The position numbers were made by a program, and so were the translations under genes. A stretch of 64,000 bases of DNA from assembly GCF_001593955.1 (NCBI RefSeq), contig NZ_LTAZ01000004.1, positions 1-64,000 on the forward strand. The letters run 5' to 3'. The notes beneath the pieces were generated by a model that saw nothing but the letters and a program-made list of their open reading frames with translations, was not told the DNA's origin and ran no database searches. The stretch's first letter is position 1. Every line of letters begins with the position of its first letter. This document shows positions 50,430-56,965 of the stretch, one piece after another. The DNA comes from Halalkalicoccus paucihalophilus (lineage in GTDB: Archaea > Halobacteriota > Halobacteria > Halobacteriales > Halalkalicoccaceae).

Positions 50430-51706
50430 GGCCGCTCGGCTTCGATCCGCTCGATCGAGCCGGTCAGCACGTCAAGTGCGATCCCCAGCGTGCGCTCGTC
50501 GACGTCGAAATGTGGGGTGTGGTGGCTGTCGGGGTGATCGGTGCCGACGATGGTGTAGGTAGCCAATCCGCCCGCCTCCTGGACCGCCTCCATCAGGAAC
50601 GTCGCGTCCTCGCTCGCACCGAAATCGGCCGCTTCGACGGGTCTGTCGACCCCCTCGACCCCGCGTGCGACCCCGTCGACCAGCGCCGCGAGTTCGGGAT
50701 CACTGTCGGCGCGCGGGGATTCGCTGTGGACCTGCAGGTCGGCCTCACAGCCGTGCATCTCGGCGGCAGACGCACAGATCCGCTCGAAACGCTCCTTCAT
50801 CGACTCCATCAACCGGGTGGTCTCCCCGCGTACCTCCGCGCTGATCCGCGCGTTCTCGGCGATGATGTTGCTCGTCGTCCCGGCCTCGACCCGCCCGACG
50901 TTCACCCGCGTCATCCCCCCGGCATGGCGTGGAATCGCGTAGGCCTCGCTCACCGCCGTCGCCATCGCCTGAATCGCGTTCGCCCCCTTCTCGGGCGCCT
51001 GGCCCGCGTGGGAGGACTTTCCCGAAAAGTCGACGTGTATGTGGCTCATCGCCAGCGGCTTTTCGATGCCTGCGACCACCTCGCCGGTGGGGTGATCGAG
51101 CCCGACGTGGACACACAGCAGGTACTCGATCCCCTCCGTGTAGGGTCCCTCGGCCATCGGCCGCCCGCCGCCGCCGTCCTCCTCTGCGGGTTGGAAGAAG
51201 ACGGTGAGAGTGCCGGAGAAGTCGCTTTCCTTCACCGCTTCCAGCACCGCGAGCCCGATGGTCATGTGTGCGTCGTGCCCGCAGGCGTGCATCAGCCCCT
51301 CGTGTTCGGAGCGAAACCCCTCGCGTGCGGGGAGGTGCCCCTCGTCCGATGCCTCCTCGATGAAGAGCGCGTCGATGTCGACCCGGAGGCCGATCGAGGG
51401 CCCCTCGCCACGGTCGAGGACGGCCACACAGCCCGTATACCCCCCCTCGCAGGCCTCGAGGACGTCCTCGCGCGCGCCGGCCGCACGCGCCCGCTCGAAC
51501 CATTCCTCCAGTTTCTCGTCTCCCGGGACCGCCATCCGTTCGTCGGGGGCCATCGCTTCCCGGCCTACCGCGAGTTCGTCTACCCCCACGCGCTCGATCT
51601 CGTCGATCAGCAGGCTCGTCGTGTAGAACTCCCGCCACGCCGGTTCGGGATACCTGTGAAACGTCCGTCGACACTCGCTCATCCCGTCGCGTATCGTCCG
51701 TGACAT
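50426..51706 (-). CDS. M20-family amidohydrolase (AbgA-like)
   Basis: M20 amidohydrolases split N-acyl amino acids or aminobenzoyl-glutamate with two metal ions. The 426-residue protein has RRTFHRYPEPAWREFYTTSL, LRVDIDALFIEEASD, HACGHDAHMTIGLAVLEAVK (metal ligands), FQPAEEDGGGGRPMAEGP, VNVGRVEAGTTSNIIAENAR, ASEDATFLMEAVQEAGG and GTDHPDSHHTPHFDVDE. An extra segment after the first strands (REAMAPDERMAVPGDEKLEE) is also present in AbgA, so an N-acyl-type deacylase of that branch is likely. Here the substrate may be an acylated diamino acid; that is inference. The ATG at 51704-51706 is clear. Confidence 0.88.
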   Translation of the reverse strand: MSRTIRDGMSECRRTFHRYPEPAWREFYTTSLLIDEIERVGVDELAVGREAMAPDERMAVPGDEKLEEWFERARAAGAREDVLEACEGGYTGCVAVLDRGEGPSIGLRVDIDALFIEEASDEGHLPAREGFRSEHEGLMHACGHDAHMTIGLAVLEAVKESDFSGTLTVFFQPAEEDGGGGRPMAEGPYTEGIEYLLCVHVGLDHPTGEVVAGIEKPLAMSHIHVDFSGKSSHAGQAPEKGANAIQAMATAVSEAYAIPRHAGGMTRVNVGRVEAGTTSNIIAENARISAEVRGETTRLMESMKERFERICASAAEMHGCEADLQVHSESPRADSDPELAALVDGVARGVEGVDRPVEAADFGASEDATFLMEAVQEAGGLATYTIVGTDHPDSHHTPHFDVDERTLGIALDVLTGSIERIEAERP

Positions 51707-51731
51707 TCTCTCGCGAACTCGTCGCCCCAGT

Positions 51732-51768
51732 CACTTAAAAATACACAGAATTCGTTGATAGCGAATAC
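51732..51768. promoter_or_regulatory. Shared operator motif, copy 4 (with CACTTA element)
   Basis: CACTTA (51732-51737) is followed after 4 nt by TACACAGAATTCGTTGATAG (51742-51761) and CGAATAC. The layout is the same as at 46325-46361. The TTTTTAAGTG read on the minus strand is the likely TATA element of the amidohydrolase gene, about 32 nt from its ATG. The site could also serve the divergent dehydrogenase gene. Confidence 0.7.
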
Positions 51769-51811
51769 GAAGTTTTTAGCGCCGGGCGTCCGATCGGGAG
51801 GAGTGATAGCT

Positions 51812-52780
51812 ATGACCGAGGAACGACCGGACGTGGTGGTGCTGCGTGAGGGGACCGAGGGCCTCTCGACCGAACCGTACGCCGAGGAACTCCGCGAGCG
51901 ACTGCCCGATCACGAGGTCCGACGGGCCCGGACGCCAAGCGAGGAGCGCGACCTGATCGAGGGCGCCCGGGTCGCCACCGGGGTTCGAATCGACGAGGCA
52001 CTGCTGGAGCACGCAGCGAACCTCGAACTGTTCGCGTGTGCCTTCGCGGGCACCGAACACCTCCCGACCGAGGCGCTCCGCGAGCGGGGCGTGGCGGTGA
52101 CAAACGCCGGCGGAATCCACGCACCGGGGCTCGCCGAGGGCGTTCTGGGCAACATGCTCGTCTTCGCCCGGCGACTCCACGAGGGCTGGCGGCGCAAGGG
52201 GAACCGCGAGTGGCGCCACTTCCAGTCGGGCGAACTCACGGGAAGCACTGTCACGATCGTCGGCCTCGGCTCCATCGGGCGGGCGCTCGTCCAGCGACTG
52301 GAGGGGATGGAAGTCGAGACGATCGGGGTGCGCTACTCACCCGAAAAGGGCGGGCCGACCGACGAGGTGATCGGGTTCGAGGAGGAGGAGTTCCACGACG
52401 CGCTCGCGCGCACCGACTACCTGGTGATCGCCTGTCCGCTGACGGAAACGACCCGAGGATTGATCGGCGAGGACGAGTTCGCGACCCTGCCCCCCGAGGC
52501 GGTCCTGATCAACACCGCCCGCGGGCCGATCGTCGACACGGACGCGCTCGTCGGGGCGATCCAGTTCAATAGTATCAGAGGGGCGGCGCTCGACGTGACC
52601 GACCCCGAACCCCTCCCGCCGGAGCACGTGCTGTGGGGGTTCGAGAACGTGCTGATAACGCCGCACACCGGCGGTCACACCCCGAAACACTGGGAACGAT
52701 TGGCAGAAATCGTCGCCGGAAACGTCGAGGCGCTCGACGGGGGTGGGGACCTCGACAACCTCGTGGTGTCGCCCGAATAA
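51812..52780 (+). CDS. D-isomer-specific 2-hydroxyacid dehydrogenase
   Basis: These NAD(P)-dependent enzymes interconvert 2-hydroxy- and 2-oxoacids. The 322-residue protein has VTNAGGIHAPGLAEGVLGNM, the Rossmann motif STVTIVGLGSIGRALVQRLE (about residue 143), YLVIACPLTETTRGLIGEDE, VLINTARGPIVDTDALVGAI with the catalytic Arg, DVTDPEPLPPEHVLWGFENV with the Glu/Asp, and ITPHTGGHTPKHWERL with the catalytic His. The substrate is not predicted. GGGAGGAG lies 11 nt before the ATG at 51812. It shares a divergent control region with the amidohydrolase. Confidence 0.9.
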   Translation: MTEERPDVVVLREGTEGLSTEPYAEELRERLPDHEVRRARTPSEERDLIEGARVATGVRIDEALLEHAANLELFACAFAGTEHLPTEALRERGVAVTNAGGIHAPGLAEGVLGNMLVFARRLHEGWRRKGNREWRHFQSGELTGSTVTIVGLGSIGRALVQRLEGMEVETIGVRYSPEKGGPTDEVIGFEEEEFHDALARTDYLVIACPLTETTRGLIGEDEFATLPPEAVLINTARGPIVDTDALVGAIQFNSIRGAALDVTDPEPLPPEHVLWGFENVLITPHTGGHTPKHWERLAEIVAGNVEALDGGGDLDNLVVSPE

Positions 52781-52781
52781 C

Positions 52782-54143
52782 TCAGTCGTCGTCGGCCGGA
52801 ATCGCCCGCTTTTCGGGGAAGTTCCCGACCGTCGCCTCGCGGAAGCCCCGCTCGTCGAACGCGTACTCGCCGTCGAGGAACTCGACCAGCTGTTCGGTGT
52901 CGCGCATGGCGTTTTTCAGGCAGGTCGAGGCCCCGGGCGAGGGCGTGACGTTGAAGATAACCCCCTCGCCGGTGATTTTGGCCTCGCCCATGTCGAGCGT
53001 TTTTCCGTCCGTATCGACGATCTGGGGACGCACCCCGCCGTAGCCCTTCGCCCGCTCGATGTCGTCGAGTTCGACGCTCGGGACGACCTTCTTCACGTGG
53101 GGCAGGAAGGCGCGCTTTCCGACCCCGGGAACGTCGTAGACGAGGTTCTTGAGCACGTACGGCAGCAGGATCCGGTCGGCCAGCACGTTGCCGTAGCTCA
53201 GTAGGGAATCGACGTTCAGCCCGAAGACGTCGAAGAAGTCCTCGACCGTCGAGAGCTCCCCGCGTTCGAGTTCGGGCACCAACTTGGCCGTCGGGCCGAA
53301 GCGCGTGATCGAGGGGTCGTGGACGTCCGCGTCGCCATGGATCGCCGCGAAGGGGAGCTTCTGCATCTGAAGGGTGTAGACCTTGCCGTTCAGCAGGTCG
53401 TTCCCGAGGAAGAAGCTGCCCGCAACGGGCAGCAGCGACATGTCCTCGCCGTAGCCCATCTCCTTTGCGATCTGCATACTGTGTGAGCCCGCCGCGACGA
53501 CGGCGGTGTCGGCCTCGAACCAGCCCGCCTCGCTCTCGAGGATGAACCCGTCGTCGGTTTCGTCGAGGCGCTTTACCTCGCTGCCGGTGTAGACGTCGAT
53601 CCCGTCCTCCCCGCTCGCGTTGTCGATGAACGATTGTGCGGTCTCGCCGTAGTCGACGACGTAGCCGTCGGGCGTCTGGAGGGCGAGCAACTCGGTATCA
53701 GGGTCCCGTCCCTCGACGACGTTGGGCTCGATCTCGGCGATCTCCTCGCGGTCGATCGCCCGCAGTTTCGGATACAGGTCCGAAAACCCTTCGTCGTGAT
53801 ACCGGTGGCGGAGTTCCTCGGCCTCCTCATCGCCGACCGCCAGCACCATCTTGCTGCGCTTGCTGTGGATCTCACGGTCGGGGTCCTCGTTTTCGAGGTA
53901 GCCCGCGAGCATCTGGGCACCCTCGTTTACCTCCTCGGCCTTCTCGCGGGTGTAGTTGGTCTCGATGTCCCCGAAGTGGAGCGTCTGGGAGTTGTTCGTG
54001 TGGTGTGAGTTGATCGCCGCGATATCCTCTTCTTTCTCCAAGAGCGCCACCCGCTCGATGTCGGTGAACTTCGAGACGGTATAGAGCAGCGCTGCCCCAC
54101 TGATTCCTCCGCCGACGATGACGAGGTCGTATTTTTCTACCAT
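52782..54143 (-). CDS. FAD-dependent oxidoreductase, malate:quinone oxidoreductase-like
   Basis: The 453-residue protein has the Rossmann FAD loop DLVIVGGGISGAALLYTVSK at its start, then the MQO-type segment AINSHHTNNSQTLHFGDIET and NYTREKAEEVNEGA. Further on it has DGYVVDYGETAQSFIDNASG, TAVVAAGSHSMQIAKEMGYG, SLLPVAGSFFLGNDLLNGKV and a closing GEGVIFNVTPSPGASTCLKN. It passes electrons from a hydroxyacid or amino acid to the quinone pool. Whether malate is the substrate is not certain; in this neighbourhood a 2-hydroxyacid such as a product of the dehydrogenase is possible. It is convergent with the D-2-hydroxyacid dehydrogenase gene, one base apart. Confidence 0.8.
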   Translation of the reverse strand: MVEKYDLVIVGGGISGAALLYTVSKFTDIERVALLEKEEDIAAINSHHTNNSQTLHFGDIETNYTREKAEEVNEGAQMLAGYLENEDPDREIHSKRSKMVLAVGDEEAEELRHRYHDEGFSDLYPKLRAIDREEIAEIEPNVVEGRDPDTELLALQTPDGYVVDYGETAQSFIDNASGEDGIDVYTGSEVKRLDETDDGFILESEAGWFEADTAVVAAGSHSMQIAKEMGYGEDMSLLPVAGSFFLGNDLLNGKVYTLQMQKLPFAAIHGDADVHDPSITRFGPTAKLVPELERGELSTVEDFFDVFGLNVDSLLSYGNVLADRILLPYVLKNLVYDVPGVGKRAFLPHVKKVVPSVELDDIERAKGYGGVRPQIVDTDGKTLDMGEAKITGEGVIFNVTPSPGASTCLKNAMRDTEQLVEFLDGEYAFDERGFREATVGNFPEKRAIPADDD

Positions 54144-54287
54144 AATGGAAAACCTTCCTTCACGACGGCCGTTTCCACTCTGGTGGTGGGGTGTCGACTA
54201 CTTTTCTATGTCGGTATCGGTCGGTAGAAACGTTACCAAGCCTCAATTCGGTCGAACCCGGATACGATCGCCGCTGCGCCCCTCTTC

Positions 54288-55460
54288 TCAGACCGAAAAC
54301 ACCTTCTGGGGGAACGAGGAGAAGCGCTCGGCCCCGTTCGCGGTCACGCGGAACGACTCGCTGATCTCGACGCCCAACTCGTCGGTCCAGATCCCCGGGA
54401 TCATGTGAAACGTCATGTCTTCCTTCAATACGGTTTCGTCGCCCGGCCGGAGGCTCGCGGTGTGCTCGCCCCAGTCCGGCGGGTAGCCAAGGCCCATCGA
54501 GTAGCCGATCCTGTCTTCCTTTTCGATGCCGTGTCTCGCGATCGACTCGCGCCACGCGAGTTCGACCTCCTCGCAGGTCACGCCCGGTGCCGCCCGGTCG
54601 AGCGCCGCGTTCAACCCCTCGACGACGACCTCGGAAACCCGTGCCATCTCGTCGGGGATCTCACCCACGACGGCGGTCCGGGCCAGCGGCGAGTGATACC
54701 GGTGGCGACAGCCCGCGAGTTCGACGATCACGGGATCCCCATCGGAAAACGGCTCGTCCGACCATGTGAGATGGGGCGTCCCGGTGTGCTCGCCCGAGGG
54801 CATCAGCGGTACGATCGCGGGATAATCGCCGCCGAAGGCTTCCGTTCCGGCGACGAGGGTGCGGTAGATCTCGCTCGCCACCGTCGATTCCGGGACGCCC
54901 TCGCCCATCGCTTCGATCCCCGCTTCCATTGCAGCCTCCGAGAGCTGGGTGGCTTCCTCGATGAGTTCGATCTCCCGCTCGGATTTGACCACCCGGACCC
55001 AGCTCACGAGCAACGTGGCGTCCGAGAACGTCGCTTCGGGCAGTTTCTCCTGCAGGCGCTGGTGGGATTTGGCGGTATAGTAGTAGGCATCCATCTCGAC
55101 GCCGATGTGGGTGTCGCCCCGCCCCATCTCCTCGATGACGTGGGCGACGTAGTCCATCGGGTGTTTGCCCACGGGCGACTGGACGTGGTCGTCGCTGTAG
55201 GGGTAGAGGTTCTCGTGGTCGATCCAGACGGTGGCTTTCGCCCCGTTCTTGTCCATGTCGCGGCCCACCCAGACGGGCTGGTCGTGATCCAGCGAGACGA
55301 TGAGCCCCTGGTGGACGTAAAACGACCAGCCGTCGTAGCCCGAGAGGTAGTTCATGTTCGCGGGGTCCGTGAGAAAGAGCGTCTCGATCCCCTCCTCCCG
55401 CATGCGTTCTTTGGTCCGTTCCATCCGCCGCTCGTACTCGGATCGCTCGAACACCTGCAC
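54288..55460 (-). CDS. doeA: M24-family hydrolase, ectoine hydrolase (DoeA/EutD)-like
   Basis: Ectoine hydrolases open the ring of ectoine to N-acetyl-diaminobutyrate; they belong to the creatinase/prolidase M24 fold. The 390-residue protein has PANMNYLSGYDGWSFYVHQG, VWVGRDMDKNGAKATVWIDH, GVEMDAYYYTAKSHQRL, FGGDYPAIVPLMPSGEHTGT, LAGCRHRYHSPLARTAVVG and a late IGYSMGLGYPPDWGEHTASL. From memory these stretches match DoeA/EutD better than prolidases or DddP. The GTG at 55458-55460 gives MQVFERSEYERRMERTKERM; a GTG 9 nt upstream is also possible. It follows the second aminotransferase on the same strand. Confidence 0.72.
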   Translation of the reverse strand: MQVFERSEYERRMERTKERMREEGIETLFLTDPANMNYLSGYDGWSFYVHQGLIVSLDHDQPVWVGRDMDKNGAKATVWIDHENLYPYSDDHVQSPVGKHPMDYVAHVIEEMGRGDTHIGVEMDAYYYTAKSHQRLQEKLPEATFSDATLLVSWVRVVKSEREIELIEEATQLSEAAMEAGIEAMGEGVPESTVASEIYRTLVAGTEAFGGDYPAIVPLMPSGEHTGTPHLTWSDEPFSDGDPVIVELAGCRHRYHSPLARTAVVGEIPDEMARVSEVVVEGLNAALDRAAPGVTCEEVELAWRESIARHGIEKEDRIGYSMGLGYPPDWGEHTASLRPGDETVLKEDMTFHMIPGIWTDELGVEISESFRVTANGAERFSSFPQKVFSV

Positions 55461-55519
55461 GATAATCACTAACAAGACCGATCTCTCGGTCCCGGCACTT
55501 ATGCTTTTTGTGTACTCTG

Positions 55520-55536
55520 ATAACGGAATCCGTGTA
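55520..55536 (-). promoter_or_regulatory. Shared operator motif, copy 5
   Basis: On the minus strand it reads TACACGGATTCCGTTAT and continues CAGAGTAC. It lies about 60 nt before the M24-gene start, upstream of a GCATAAGTG TATA-like element (55496-55504). It is also just after the end of the second aminotransferase gene. Confidence 0.6.
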
Positions 55537-55537
55537 A

Positions 55538-56878
55538 TTACGTCGAGTCGATGGCGTCGCAGAACAGCGAGACCCCCAGTTCGATCTCGCGTTCCGTGAC
55601 GTCGAGCGGCGGCAACAGGCGGATGGTGCTGTGGCCACAACCCAATGTGAGCAGTCCTCGCTGGAGCCCCGCCTTCACGACGGCGTTGCGCCGCTCTTTC
55701 GAGTCGAACTCGATCGCGAGCATCAGTCCCTTCCCACGAACGTCCTCGACTCCGTGGAGATCGGCATCGACGAGCAGTTCTTTCACCTGTTGGCCGCGTT
55801 CGACGGCGTTGTCGAGGAGGTCGTAGTCCCGAATCGCGTCGAGGGTGAACACGCCCTGGGCCGCCGCGACGAGATCCCCACCGCCCCACGTCGAGCCCAG
55901 TCGGTTCTTCTCCTCGGGGAAGACGTCCGAGCGGGAGATCGTCGCCCCCGATCGGAGCGCTTTCGCGCTACAGATCACGTCGGGTTCGATCGCGTAGTGA
56001 TCCGCGGCCCACATCTTCCCGGTACGGCCGACCCCCGACTGGATCTCGTCGACGATCAGGTGGATGTCGTCGGTCTCACAGACCCGTTGGACCTCCTCCA
56101 TGAACGCGTCGCTCGGGAACCGATAGCCGCCGACACCTTGGATCGGTTCGAGAACGAGAAAGGCGACCTCGGCGGGATCCATATAGCCCCGCTCGGGGTC
56201 GAGCATCCGTTCCAGTTGGGAGCGCCCGCCTGCGAAGAAGCCGCACGAACAGGTCGATTCCTCGCAGGTGCGGTCCTCGCAGAAGGGTACCGTCCGGGTA
56301 CCGGCGGTTTCGGGATAGGCGCGCGTGTAGACGTCGCCCGCCCGCGTCATCGAGAGCGTTCCGAGCGTGCGGCCGTGAAACGCCCCCAGAAAGGTAATCC
56401 CGTACTTTCGCTCGGGGGTGTTCGCATACGCGATCTTCATCGCGTTCTCGATGGCTTCCGCGCCCGAGTTCGAGAGGAAGACCGTGTCCATGTCGTACTG
56501 CGAGGCGCTCTCGACGAGTCGTTCCATGAGTTGGGCCGCTCCCGGGATCTCGGGCTCGGCGGGACCGCCCGCCGACCCGGCGTAGAAGTCCTGGCCGGCG
56601 ATTTTCAATGGGTCGACGAGATCGAACTCCGCCATCCGATCGGTGATTTTGGGGTTGTTGTATCCCAAGGGAGCCGCCCCGATGTGGCAGGTGAAATCGA
56701 GGAAGACGTTGCCGTCGAGGTCGGTACAGAACGGGCCCTCTGCCTCCCCCGATATGTCCCATGCGAATTCGTGGGCGTGCTCGCTGGGTGCGGAGTACCG
56801 GTGGTGGTACTCGACCCACTCGCGCGTCCGCTCCCCGGGGAGTCGCTGCACGCTCGGCTCCGCGGTATCACGATCCAT
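55538..56878 (-). CDS. Class III aminotransferase, second copy, with a Cys-rich insert
   Basis: The 446-residue protein has CTDLDGNVFLDFTCHIGAAP, LSNSGAEAIENAMKIAYANT (phosphate loop), FLGAFHGRTLGTLSMTRAG, HLIVDEIQSGVGRTGKMWAA and VICSAKALRSGATISRSDVF, whose Lys binds PLP. Between them it has an unusual stretch CEDRTCEESTCSCGFF with five cysteines in 14 residues (about 195-210), which could bind a metal. Relatives include ornithine, GABA and diaminobutyrate aminotransferases. Its ATG (56876-56878) is at the end of an operator palindrome and about 25 nt after a GTTAATAAC box. The M24 gene follows on the same strand. Confidence 0.85.
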   Translation of the reverse strand: MDRDTAEPSVQRLPGERTREWVEYHHRYSAPSEHAHEFAWDISGEAEGPFCTDLDGNVFLDFTCHIGAAPLGYNNPKITDRMAEFDLVDPLKIAGQDFYAGSAGGPAEPEIPGAAQLMERLVESASQYDMDTVFLSNSGAEAIENAMKIAYANTPERKYGITFLGAFHGRTLGTLSMTRAGDVYTRAYPETAGTRTVPFCEDRTCEESTCSCGFFAGGRSQLERMLDPERGYMDPAEVAFLVLEPIQGVGGYRFPSDAFMEEVQRVCETDDIHLIVDEIQSGVGRTGKMWAADHYAIEPDVICSAKALRSGATISRSDVFPEEKNRLGSTWGGGDLVAAAQGVFTLDAIRDYDLLDNAVERGQQVKELLVDADLHGVEDVRGKGLMLAIEFDSKERRNAVVKAGLQRGLLTLGCGHSTIRLLPPLDVTEREIELGVSLFCDAIDST

Positions 56879-56894
56879 ACACGGAAACCGTATA
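56878..56894 (+). promoter_or_regulatory. Shared operator motif, copy 6, ending on the start codon
   Basis: The plus-strand sequence is TACACGGAAACCGTATA. The first base pairs with the A of the aminotransferase ATG on the minus strand, exactly as in the copy at 49754-49770. The two 19-bp sites starting one base further out (ATACAC...GTATAC) agree in 17 positions. Confidence 0.7.
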
Positions 56895-56965
56895 CCTCGT
56901 TATTAACTCTTGTCGTCGCGAGCGTGAGATAGCCGCTATCGATCGAAAAAACCCGACCGCCTACT

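Noticed and set aside
54288..55460. M24 gene as a DMSP lyase DddP
   Set aside because: DddP shares the fold and BCCT carriers occur near ddd genes, but the stretches GYDGWSFYVHQ and the PPDWGEHTASLRPGD region recall ectoine hydrolases more closely. This rests on memory and needs a search.
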